Assembly: GCA_040905025.1 (NCBI GenBank)
Contig: JBBDSJ010000042.1
Location: 1 to 8,563, forward strand
DNA length: 8,563 nt
Source: JBBDSJ01 sp040905025
GTDB lineage: Bacteria > Pseudomonadota > Gammaproteobacteria > Methylohalomonadales > Methylohalomonadaceae
Reading direction: 5' to 3'
The notes beneath the pieces were generated by a model that did no database searches, had not been told where the DNA came from, and was given only the letters and a program-made list of their open reading frames with translations. Shown one piece after another: positions 1 to 6,016 of the stretch. The translations under genes and the position numbers were made by a program. Every line of letters starts with the position of its first letter. The first letter of the stretch is position 1.

Positions 1-2
1 AA

Positions 3-341
3 ATGAGTGACTGGAAAGACGTGGCTGCGGCCAGCGAGTTGACGGCCGGCGGGGCCAAACTGGTGGACGTCGACGATACCCCGATCGCCGTATTCAATAT
101 TGATGGCGAGTTTTATGCGATTGAAGATGTCTGCACCCACGACGGTTCCCCCATGCTCGGCTGCGGTCTCAGCCCGGAAGAACTGCTCGACGGTGACCAG
201 ATTATTTGCCCGCGCCATGGTGCCCGCTTTTGCATCAAGACCGGTGAAGCCCTGACCCCGCCTGCCTACGAACCGACCACCACCTTCCCGGTACGGGTCG
301 AAAATGGCATGGTGCAGGTTCGCGATGACCGCTGGGACTGA
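3..341 (+). CDS. Rieske [2Fe-2S] ferredoxin-like protein (non-haem iron oxygenase ferredoxin family)
   Basis: This is a 112-residue soluble Rieske protein, expected to carry one [2Fe-2S] cluster and transfer electrons in the cytoplasm; its partner is unknown. The two cluster-binding boxes are visible: C44-T-H46 (CxH) and C69-PR-H72 (CxxH), followed by the G-A-R-F and T-G-E-A stretch typical of the family. Two further cysteines (C54, C77) flank the cluster boxes. No signal peptide or membrane segment is present. The length fits the roughly 100-110-residue bacterial ferredoxin-type Rieske proteins. The ATG two bases from the window edge gives a normal N-terminus (MSDWKDV), but its ribosome binding site lies outside the window, so an earlier start cannot be excluded. 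Similar proteins often end SUF iron-sulphur operons in gammaproteobacteria; that link is inferred from family knowledge, since the upstream genes are not seen. Confidence 0.88.
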   Translation: MSDWKDVAAASELTAGGAKLVDVDDTPIAVFNIDGEFYAIEDVCTHDGSPMLGCGLSPEELLDGDQIICPRHGARFCIKTGEALTPPAYEPTTTFPVRVENGMVQVRDDRWD

Positions 342-362
342 CAGTAACGCTTACCCGCCTGG

Positions 363-377
363 CCCGGATTATCCGGG
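363..377 (+). other. GC-rich hairpin after the Rieske gene
   Basis: A perfect 6-bp stem (CCGGA-type arms at 363-368 and 372-377) closes on a 3-base loop, 21 bases after the Rieske stop codon. No run of T follows, so it is not a standard intrinsic terminator. It may protect the 3' end of the upstream transcript, or act with a nearby pause or Rho-dependent end. Confidence 0.4.
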
Positions 378-401
378 ATTGCCCGAAAATTCCTCCTGAA
401 A

Positions 402-421
402 CCGGCCAACGTCTCGGCCGG
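402..421 (+). other. Second GC-rich hairpin in the Rieske-ndk gap
   Basis: A perfect 6-bp stem, CCGGCC at 402-407 and GGCCGG at 416-421, encloses an 8-base loop. It lies 24 bases after the hairpin at 363-377. The following bases are not T-rich. The two hairpins together probably mark the 3' untranslated end of the upstream operon. Confidence 0.4.
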
Positions 422-456
422 CAACCGCAGAATCAGCCTGTTTGCCTGCCGCCGTA

Positions 457-485
457 TTTCAAGTGTCATGATTTACCCGTATAAT
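457..485 (+). promoter_or_regulatory. Candidate sigma-70 promoter for ndk
   Basis: A perfect TATAAT lies at 480-485. The hexamer 17 bases upstream (457-462, TTTCAA) matches the -35 consensus at only three of six positions. The surroundings turn AT-rich here, and the first gene of the ndk-rlmN-pilF-rodZ group starts about 90 bases downstream. Transcription would begin near 491-493, giving a leader of about 80 bases that opens with the stem-loop at 499-519. Confidence 0.4.
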
Positions 486-498
486 TAAGGATTTAGCT

Positions 499-519
499 GC
501 CACAGACTAGTCCTGTGGC
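499..519 (+). promoter_or_regulatory. Stem-loop in the presumed ndk leader
   Basis: Arms GCCACAG (499-505) and CTGTGGC (513-519) pair perfectly over 7 bp around a 7-base loop; the loop and closing bases form the palindrome GACTAGTC (505-512). A T-rich stretch (532-537) starts 12 bases after the stem, too far for a standard intrinsic terminator. If the TATAAT at 480-485 is used, this hairpin sits at the very 5' end of the mRNA, where it could stabilise the transcript or bind a regulator. Confidence 0.4.
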
Positions 520-572
520 TAATTCCGACCTGTTTTTATTCACTTAATTTAAGTATTTATGGAGTTTTTTGC

Positions 573-1019
573 ATGACCATTGAGCAAACCCTGTCGATTA
601 TCAAACCTGACGCCGTTTCCAAAAATGTCATCGGCCAGATTCTGAGCCGTTTTGAACAAAATGGTCTGCGTATTATTGCGGCAAAAATGCAGCAACTGAG
701 CCGTGCCCAGGCTGAAGAATTTTATGCCGAGCACAAGGAACGGCCATTTTACGGTGAACTGGTTGATTTCATGATCTCGGCCCCGGTCATGATCCAGGTG
801 CTGGAAGGCGAAAACGCGGTCAGCAAAAACCGCGAGCTGATGGGCGCGACCATGCCGCGCAATGCCGAACCCGGCAGCATCCGCTATGACTTTGCCTACA
901 ACGAGAGCAATCCGGACAGTGCCGATAACGCCGTGCACGGCTCCGACAGCACTGAAAGCGCCGCACGCGAAATCAAATTTTTCTTCAAATCCGACGAGAT
1001 CTGCAAGCGTCCCGCATAG
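573..1019 (+). CDS. ndk: Nucleoside diphosphate kinase
   Basis: Ndk transfers the gamma-phosphate of ATP to other nucleoside diphosphates through a phosphohistidine, in the cytoplasm. The active-site set is complete: K11 in KPDAV, Y51, R87, T93, R104, N119 and the catalytic H122 in the HGSDS motif. At 148 residues it is a few longer than the usual 141-143; the excess lies at about 109-118, between the FA motif and N119, and looks like an insertion of about five residues. The usual GATNP motif reads GATMP here. The ATG at 573 has a GGAG at 561-564 with 8-base spacing. It is the first gene of a close group with rlmN 23 bases downstream. Identity is secure; the insertion judgement is from memory of the family. 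Confidence 0.97.
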   Translation: MTIEQTLSIIKPDAVSKNVIGQILSRFEQNGLRIIAAKMQQLSRAQAEEFYAEHKERPFYGELVDFMISAPVMIQVLEGENAVSKNRELMGATMPRNAEPGSIRYDFAYNESNPDSADNAVHGSDSTESAAREIKFFFKSDEICKRPA

Positions 1020-1042
1020 CGCGGCACATCCACCCGGCTGCC

Positions 1043-2176
1043 ATGATGACGACTCCCGCTAACGCTACCCGCATCAACCTGCTCGATTACGACCGGCAGG
1101 CATTGGCGGCGTATTTCGCTGAACAAGGCGAAAAGCCGTTTCGGGCCACACAGCTAATCCGCTGGTTGCACCATGAGGGCGTTGCCGACTTCGACGCCAT
1201 GACCAATATCAGCAAGCCGCTGCGCGAGACGCTGAAAGCCAATACCTGCGCACAGGCCCCGGAGATCGTCACGGAACAATCCTCGGTTGATGGCACACAC
1301 AAATGGCTGTTGCGGGTCGATGGCCAGAACTCGATTGAAACTGTGTTCATTCCGGAAAACGATCGCGGCACGTTATGTGTGTCATCACAGGTCGGCTGTG
1401 CGCTGAATTGCAGCTTCTGCTCAACCGCGAAACAGGGATTCAATCGTAATCTTTCCGTTGCCGAGATCGTCGGTCAGTTGTGGCTGGCAAACCAGCGTCT
1501 GCCGCGGCAACAGAATGGCCGTTGGCCGATCACCAATGTTGTGTTCATGGGTATGGGCGAGCCACTGATGAACTACGACAATGTCATCAGTGCCATTGAT
1601 ATCATGCTCGATGACCATGGCTATAACCTCGCCCGCAAGCGTGTCACGGTCAGTACGTCCGGTCTGGTGCCGTACATGGACAAACTGGCACAGGACTCGC
1701 GGGCCGCACTCGCGGTCTCGCTGCATGCAGCGAACGATACGCTGCGCAATGAACTCGTTCCGATCAACCAGACACATCCATTGAAAGAATTGATGGCCGC
1801 CTGCCAGCGGTTTGCAGAGGCACGTGGTGGTGAACCGACAACGTTTGAATATGTGATGCTGGCCGGTATTAATGACCAGCCGGAACATGCCCGGCAACTG
1901 GTAAAACTGCTGCGTGGTGTACCGGCGAAGCTGAACCTGATCCCGTTCAATCCGTTTCCGAATACGATTTATCGCTGCTCGACGCTTGCAACCATCAGCC
2001 AATTCAGGGACATTCTGTTACAGGCAGGCCTCGTGACCGTCACGCGCAAAACCCGCGGTGATGATATTGACGCCGCCTGCGGACAGCTGGTGGGTAAAGT
2101 GTTGGCGCGTGCCAAACGCCATCAGCAAGTAGCTGAATCCGCCCAGACCACAACGACAGGACAGCCTTACGCATGA
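1043..2176 (+). CDS. rlmN: Dual-specificity 23S rRNA/tRNA adenine-C2 methyltransferase (radical SAM)
   Basis: RlmN methylates C2 of A2503 in 23S rRNA and of A37 in some tRNAs, using S-adenosylmethionine both as radical source and methyl donor. The 377-residue protein has the radical-SAM cluster motif C119-x3-C123-x2-C126, the methyl-carrying cysteine C346 in DIDAACGQL, the second catalytic cysteine C112, a GMGEP SAM-binding motif at 170-174, and PFNPF at 301-305. The N-terminal 100 residues form the usual RNA-recognition region. The C-terminal tail from about 360 is polar and probably disordered. Two ATG codons (1043, 1046) can start it; no clear ribosome binding site is seen, so translation may depend on coupling from ndk, whose stop is 23 bases upstream. 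Its stop overlaps the pilF start as ATGA. Confidence 0.97.
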   Translation: MMTTPANATRINLLDYDRQALAAYFAEQGEKPFRATQLIRWLHHEGVADFDAMTNISKPLRETLKANTCAQAPEIVTEQSSVDGTHKWLLRVDGQNSIETVFIPENDRGTLCVSSQVGCALNCSFCSTAKQGFNRNLSVAEIVGQLWLANQRLPRQQNGRWPITNVVFMGMGEPLMNYDNVISAIDIMLDDHGYNLARKRVTVSTSGLVPYMDKLAQDSRAALAVSLHAANDTLRNELVPINQTHPLKELMAACQRFAEARGGEPTTFEYVMLAGINDQPEHARQLVKLLRGVPAKLNLIPFNPFPNTIYRCSTLATISQFRDILLQAGLVTVTRKTRGDDIDAACGQLVGKVLARAKRHQQVAESAQTTTTGQPYA

Positions 2177-2958
2177 TTTATCGAATGTATGTCGTATTAC
2201 TCAGCCTGCTGTTACTTTCTGCCTGCGCCGGGACGGGTATCAGTCCTGTCAGTAACAATGATGATGGTGAATACCAGCCCAGCTATGATCCGAATCCGGC
2301 CGCCGAAGCCAATCTGCGTCTGGGTGTCGCCTACATGCGTGACGGCAACTATGAAAGGGCGCTTGAACGGTTGAAACGTTCACGTGATATGGATCCGGAA
2401 TATCCGCAGGCTTACAACTATCTAGGTCTGCTGCATCAACGCATGAGACAGCCACAGGAAGCCGAGAAAAATTTTAAAAAAGCCCTCAGCCTGGCACCAA
2501 ATGACTCAACCGTGCTGAATACCTACGGCCAGTTTCTGTGTGGTCAACAGCGTCATGAAGAGGGTATCAAGGCATTTGCCCGGGCCCGCTCCAACCCGCT
2601 CTATGATACCCCCGAAATTGCAATGACAAATGCCGGAACCTGTTCGCTGGAAGCCGGCAACACGGCCGAAGCAGAGAAATTTTTCCGTGAAGCCCTGGAG
2701 GTCCGTCCCGATATTCCTACGGCATTACTGCAGATGGCTGATATCAGTTACAACAATGGCGAATACCTGTCGGCACGTGGCTATCTGCAGCGTTATCTGG
2801 CCGTTGCCCCGCAGACTGCGCGCAGTCTCTGGCTGGGCATTCGCATTGAACGCGAGCTGGGCGATGCCGACACTGTCTCCAGTTATGTCTTGTTATTGCG
2901 ATCAAGCTTTCCGGATTCCAGTGAAGCCGCCCAGGTCCGCGCGGCCGGTATCCGTTAA
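2173..2958 (+). CDS. pilF: Type IV pilus biogenesis lipoprotein PilF/PilW (TPR pilotin)
   Basis: PilF is an outer-membrane lipoprotein that helps the PilQ secretin reach and assemble in the outer membrane, and so is needed for type IV pili. The 261-residue product starts with a lipoprotein signal: hydrophobic residues 6-15 and lipobox L-S-A-C18, with Ala at +2, consistent with outer-membrane sorting. About six TPR units follow (roughly 44-77, 78-111, 112-145, 147-180, 181-214, 215-250). C123 in TPR 3 and C157 in TPR 4 could form a disulphide, as I recall for Neisseria PilW. The ATG overlaps the rlmN stop (ATGA), implying translational coupling; a weak AGGA lies 11 bases upstream. Its place between rlmN and rodZ is standard outside the Enterobacterales. 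The secretin and other pilus genes are not in the window. Confidence 0.94.
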   Translation: MIYRMYVVLLSLLLLSACAGTGISPVSNNDDGEYQPSYDPNPAAEANLRLGVAYMRDGNYERALERLKRSRDMDPEYPQAYNYLGLLHQRMRQPQEAEKNFKKALSLAPNDSTVLNTYGQFLCGQQRHEEGIKAFARARSNPLYDTPEIAMTNAGTCSLEAGNTAEAEKFFREALEVRPDIPTALLQMADISYNNGEYLSARGYLQRYLAVAPQTARSLWLGIRIERELGDADTVSSYVLLLRSSFPDSSEAAQVRAAGIR

Positions 2959-2972
2959 TACCGCATATCCCC

Positions 2973-3965
2973 ATGCATAACGAAACCACAGAAAATCCTG
3001 ACAGCCTGCCGGCTCCCGGGCCGCAATTGAAAGCGGCGCGGGAGGCATGTGGCATGAAAATCCAGGATGCCGCCATGCAAATGCATCTGCAGGTCAGCAC
3101 GGTCGAGGCCATAGAGAACAGCGCTTACGATCAATTGCCGGCACCCACTTATGTACGAGGTTACCTGCGTAACTATGCCAAGCTACTCGGGCTTGATGGC
3201 GACCAGCTTGTCACGGCCTATGGTCATACTGAGCAGCATGAACCCAGAATCGAAATGTCTGCGCGCCCGGCCAGCCAGGTCAGCAGTTCGGATCGGCCGG
3301 TGCAGATATTCACATTTATCATCAGCCTCGGACTGGTATTGCTGTTGCTGGCCTGGTGGCAGAGTCGCAATGTTCAGGATGACTTGTCCTTCGACTTGTG
3401 GTCAAAAACCACAAGTAGTAATGAAACTACAACCGACAAAGCCGACAGCATAAAGCCAACACAGGAGTCCATTGAAACACTGGAACAGCCGGCCGGCCTC
3501 GATTATCCGATTCGTGTTATTCGTCACCCGCAAATCACACGCCTGGATCCTGTCGATACAAATACGGACAGCGACAACGTTAGCCTGATGACTGGCGAAG
3601 ATCAGACAATTGCAACCACGGCCGATAGCAGCACAAATGAGCCTGCTGATACTGCCAATGCCACGACCCCGGCAGATAACACAACACCGGTTGCTCCGGC
3701 TGCCGATGCTGGCGAGATCACCAACGCCCCGGCGCTGGTACTGGATGTGAACTCGGAATCCTGGATTGAAATTCAGGACGCCAATGGCACCCGGCTGTAT
3801 ATGGGGCTGACAACTGCCGGCGAACAGCTGCGTTTTACCGGCACGCTGCCGCTTGATGTGGTCATAGGCAATGCCAATGGTGTACAGGCGCAGTTTCGTG
3901 GCGAACCGATCGATCTGGAAGCCAGCACCCGATCGGGCGTCGCCCGGTTCCAGGTTGGCGAATAA
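2973..3965 (+). CDS. rodZ: Cytoskeletal protein RodZ
   Basis: RodZ is a bitopic inner-membrane protein that binds MreB filaments on the cytoplasmic side and links them to the elongasome, maintaining rod shape. Domains in the 330-residue product: an Xre-like helix-turn-helix at about 18-83; one membrane segment at about 110-130, following the cytoplasmic domain; a Thr/Ser/Asp/Ala-rich periplasmic linker at about 134-252; and a C-terminal beta domain (DUF4115 type) at 253-326. The residues matching the MreB contacts F60 and Y64 of E. coli are Y60 and Y64, a conservative change plus an identity. The ATG lies 14 bases after the pilF stop with no clear Shine-Dalgarno sequence, suggesting coupled translation. 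In relatives ispG follows directly; here hisS does. Confidence 0.94.
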   Translation: MHNETTENPDSLPAPGPQLKAAREACGMKIQDAAMQMHLQVSTVEAIENSAYDQLPAPTYVRGYLRNYAKLLGLDGDQLVTAYGHTEQHEPRIEMSARPASQVSSSDRPVQIFTFIISLGLVLLLLAWWQSRNVQDDLSFDLWSKTTSSNETTTDKADSIKPTQESIETLEQPAGLDYPIRVIRHPQITRLDPVDTNTDSDNVSLMTGEDQTIATTADSSTNEPADTANATTPADNTTPVAPAADAGEITNAPALVLDVNSESWIEIQDANGTRLYMGLTTAGEQLRFTGTLPLDVVIGNANGVQAQFRGEPIDLEASTRSGVARFQVGE

Positions 3966-4003
3966 CGATCAGCAGTTCCATTCCGTAGCAGTGCATTCAA
4001 CGT

Positions 4004-4009
4004 AGAGGA
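4004..4009 (+). promoter_or_regulatory. Ribosome binding site fixing the hisS TTG start
   Basis: AGAGGA at 4004-4009 lies 8 bases before the TTG at 4018. The next in-frame ATG (codon 11) would remove the conserved N-terminal Q-A-V-R-G stretch, so this site decides for TTG. The 52-base rodZ-hisS gap that contains it shows no convincing promoter or terminator. Confidence 0.75.
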
Positions 4010-4017
4010 TTATTCTG

Positions 4018-5298
4018 TTGTCAGCCAAACTTCAGGCCGTACGCGGCATGAGCGATATCCTGCCGGACAGCAGCCGGCACTGGCGTGCACTCGAGCAGAT
4101 TATCGTGCAGGTGCTGGACAGTTATGGCTACCAGGAACTGCGTCTGCCTATAGTCGAGAAAACCGAGTTATTCGCGCGTGCCATCGGTGCAGATACCGAT
4201 ATCGTCAGCAAGGAGATGTACAGTTTCGAGGATCGCAATGGTGACCAACTCACCCTGCGGCCGGAAGGTACAGCCGGCAGTGTCCGCGCCGGTCTGCAGC
4301 ACGGTCTGTTCTACAATCAGACCCAGCGGCTCTGGTATCTCGGTCCGATGTTCCGGCATGAACGGCCACAAAAGGGCCGCTACCGCCAGTTCCATCAAAT
4401 TGGTGTTGAAGCCTACGGCATAGCGGGGCCGGACATAGATGCCGAACTTATTCTCATGTGCGCCCGCTTATGGTCAGTACTGGGGCTTGATGATCTGCAA
4501 CTGGAACTGAATTCGCTTGGGGACAGTGCTGCCCGGCAGGCCTATCGCAAGGTGCTGATCGGGTTTTTCAGTGACCATCGTGATGAACTCGATGACGATA
4601 GCCAGCGCCGGCTGCAACAAAATCCGTTGCGTATCCTTGATAGTAAAAACCCGGCCATGCAAATGTTGATCAAGAATGCACCGGCATTGAGTGATCACCT
4701 CGACAGCGAGTCAGCGGAACATTTCGCCGGCCTGTGCAGCATGCTCGATAACATCGGTATCAGTTATCAAATAAATCCGCGGCTGGTACGTGGTCTCGAT
4801 TACTACAACCGCACCGTATTTGAATGGACGACAACCCGGCTCGGTGCCCAGGGCACTGTCTGTGCCGGCGGCCGTTATGACCGGCTAATTGAACAGGTTG
4901 GTGGCCAGCCAACGCCGGCTATCGGTTTCGCCATGGGCCTGGAACGGTTGCTGGAACTGCTGGCCGAATCCCCTGTGAGCGGCGCTGACAGTGGCCACCC
5001 ACATGTATACATTGTTACCAGCAATGCGGCTCAGGCCCGCGCACTGGCAATAGCTGAACAACTGCGGCAGGAGCTGCCCGGTTTGCGCGTGATTACACAC
5101 TGTGGTGGTGGCAGCCTGAAAGGCCAGTTCAAGCGTGCCGATAAATCCGGCGCCGAACTGGCGCTTGTACTCGCTGATGAGGAACTGGCGGAAGATTGTG
5201 TCACGCTCAAGCCGCTGCGCCAGCAGGGCGAGCAGCGCCGTATCGGGCTGGCGGATCTGGGCGCCAGCTTGCGCACTGCTCTCGCGGAAAGCGGTTGA
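4018..5298 (+). CDS. hisS: Histidyl-tRNA synthetase
   Basis: HisRS is the class II synthetase that joins histidine to tRNA-His in the cytoplasm. The 426-residue length matches bacterial HisRS. Visible landmarks are the N-terminal AVRGM segment (7-11), LRPEGT (80-85), motif 2 with RHERP (113-117) and the RQFHQ loop (123-127), the histidine-binding segment R258-G-L-D-Y-Y (R258 corresponds to the catalytic Arg259 of E. coli), GGRYD (284-288), and motif 3 with GFAMGLERL (303-311). The anticodon-binding domain covers about 328-424 and includes GGGSLKGQFKRADK. Translation starts at TTG, supported by AGAGGA 8 bases upstream. ispG, its usual upstream neighbour, is missing. An 81-base gap separates it from yfgM. 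Confidence 0.97.
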   Translation: MSAKLQAVRGMSDILPDSSRHWRALEQIIVQVLDSYGYQELRLPIVEKTELFARAIGADTDIVSKEMYSFEDRNGDQLTLRPEGTAGSVRAGLQHGLFYNQTQRLWYLGPMFRHERPQKGRYRQFHQIGVEAYGIAGPDIDAELILMCARLWSVLGLDDLQLELNSLGDSAARQAYRKVLIGFFSDHRDELDDDSQRRLQQNPLRILDSKNPAMQMLIKNAPALSDHLDSESAEHFAGLCSMLDNIGISYQINPRLVRGLDYYNRTVFEWTTTRLGAQGTVCAGGRYDRLIEQVGGQPTPAIGFAMGLERLLELLAESPVSGADSGHPHVYIVTSNAAQARALAIAEQLRQELPGLRVITHCGGGSLKGQFKRADKSGAELALVLADEELAEDCVTLKPLRQQGEQRRIGLADLGASLRTALAESG

Positions 5299-5328
5299 AA
5301 TTGCAGCAATAGCCCTGCAGTAATTGCG

Positions 5329-5334
5329 TATAAT
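5329..5334 (+). promoter_or_regulatory. Candidate internal -10 element upstream of yfgM
   Basis: A perfect TATAAT stands in the hisS-yfgM gap, with a T-rich stretch (5341-5345) where transcription would start. No good -35 hexamer lies at 16-18 bases: TTGAAA at 5295-5300 is a good match but 28 bases away. A weak 5-bp hairpin (5302-5306 with 5315-5319) overlaps the -35 area. If used, it would give the yfgM-bamB pair its own transcript with a leader of about 40 bases. Confidence 0.3.
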
Positions 5335-5366
5335 GCAGAATTTTTACACTCAACGAATGGTATAGC

Positions 5367-5371
5367 AGGAG
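5367..5371 (+). promoter_or_regulatory. Ribosome binding site fixing the yfgM TTG start
   Basis: AGGAG at 5367-5371 sits 8 bases before TTG at 5380. No in-frame ATG occurs near the expected N-terminus (the next methionine is codon 92), so the TTG start is required for a full-length protein. Confidence 0.8.
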
Positions 5372-5379
5372 ATAAGGTT

Positions 5380-6015
5380 TTGGCTGAGACAGAAGAAGAA
5401 CAGATAGAGGCCATCAAGGAATGGTGGCGCGAAAATGGCAGAGCAGTCATCATTGGCATAGTGCTCGGCGTCGGCGGCATTCTCGGCTGGCGTGGCTGGC
5501 AGTCGCATCAGGAAGCACAGGCCATCAATGCCTCGGCGATTTACCAGGATGCACTGGCAGCTATCGAGGCAGGTGAACCTGATACTGTCCGCAGCAACGC
5601 GCAACAGCTAATTGATGATTATCCCAAAACCAGTTATGCCCAGTTTGCCGCCATGCTGCTGGCCAAACAGGCGGTCGAAGACGGCGATCTTGATGTTGCA
5701 GAAGAACAGCTGCGCTGGGCAACAGACAATAGCACTGATCCGTCACTGACCCATACGGCCAGATTGCGACTGCTACAAGTATTACTTGCCAGTGACAAAC
5801 CTGATGCCGTGCTGGCCATGATTGATCAGACCGGGTTTGATCGCTTCGCCGCCCAATACGAAGAGTTGCGTGGTGACGCGCTACTGGCCCAGGGTGATCT
5901 GGGTGCCGCCCGCGATGCCTATAAAACCGCATTGACCAGCCTGCCGCCACGGAGTGCCGGCCGCGAACTACTTGAAATCAAGCTGGATAACCTTGGCCAG
6001 CCTGAGGATGTATAA
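5380..6015 (+). CDS. yfgM: YfgM family inner-membrane TPR protein, ancillary SecYEG translocon subunit
   Basis: YfgM in E. coli is a single-span inner-membrane protein that associates with SecYEG and the chaperone PpiD and takes part in periplasmic protein traffic. The 211-residue product has a short acidic cytoplasmic N-terminus with the family pattern EEEQIEAIKEWWRENG (5-20), one membrane segment at about 22-38 rich in Gly, Ile and Val, and a periplasmic TPR-like domain (about 48-207) whose last repeat reads R-G-D-A-L-L-A-Q-G-D (164-173). Length and layout match E. coli YfgM. It starts at TTG behind AGGAG, and bamB starts one base after its stop, so these two are co-translated. The position between hisS and bamB is the standard one. 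The role is taken from the family. Confidence 0.92.
   Translation: MAETEEEQIEAIKEWWRENGRAVIIGIVLGVGGILGWRGWQSHQEAQAINASAIYQDALAAIEAGEPDTVRSNAQQLIDDYPKTSYAQFAAMLLAKQAVEDGDLDVAEEQLRWATDNSTDPSLTHTARLRLLQVLLASDKPDAVLAMIDQTGFDRFAAQYEELRGDALLAQGDLGAARDAYKTALTSLPPRSAGRELLEIKLDNLGQPEDV
6004..6008 (+). promoter_or_regulatory. Ribosome binding site fixing the bamB start
   Basis: GAGGA at 6004-6008, inside the last yfgM codons, lies 8 bases before ATG 6017. This favours 6017 over the in-frame ATG codons at 6008 and 5954, which would add 3 or 21 residues before the lipoprotein signal. Confidence 0.75.
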
Positions 6016-6016
6016 C

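Noticed and set aside
499..537. Hairpin plus T-rich stretch as an intrinsic terminator of the upstream operon
   Set aside because: The T run starts 12 bases after the stem, whereas intrinsic terminators have it directly adjacent.
342..572. Possible tRNA, small RNA gene or small ORF in the Rieske-ndk gap
   Set aside because: No cloverleaf or anticodon arm pattern can be formed, and no small ORF has a credible ribosome binding site; only hairpins and a promoter-like box are supported.
549..938. A 129-codon minus-strand open frame
   Set aside because: It is antisense to ndk and extends into its leader; no ribosome binding site or recognisable protein features.
1421..2002. A 193-codon open frame on the minus strand
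   Set aside because: It lies wholly antisense to rlmN, which has all its catalytic motifs; the translation resembles no family and is rich in Arg, Cys and His, as expected for a shadow frame.
5561..5950. A 129-codon minus-strand open frame
   Set aside because: It is antisense to yfgM and shows no domain, signal or ribosome binding site.
5954..6016. Longer bamB reading frame starting inside yfgM
   Set aside because: The extra 21 residues would sit in front of a normal lipoprotein signal, and a good ribosome binding site is placed for ATG 6017.
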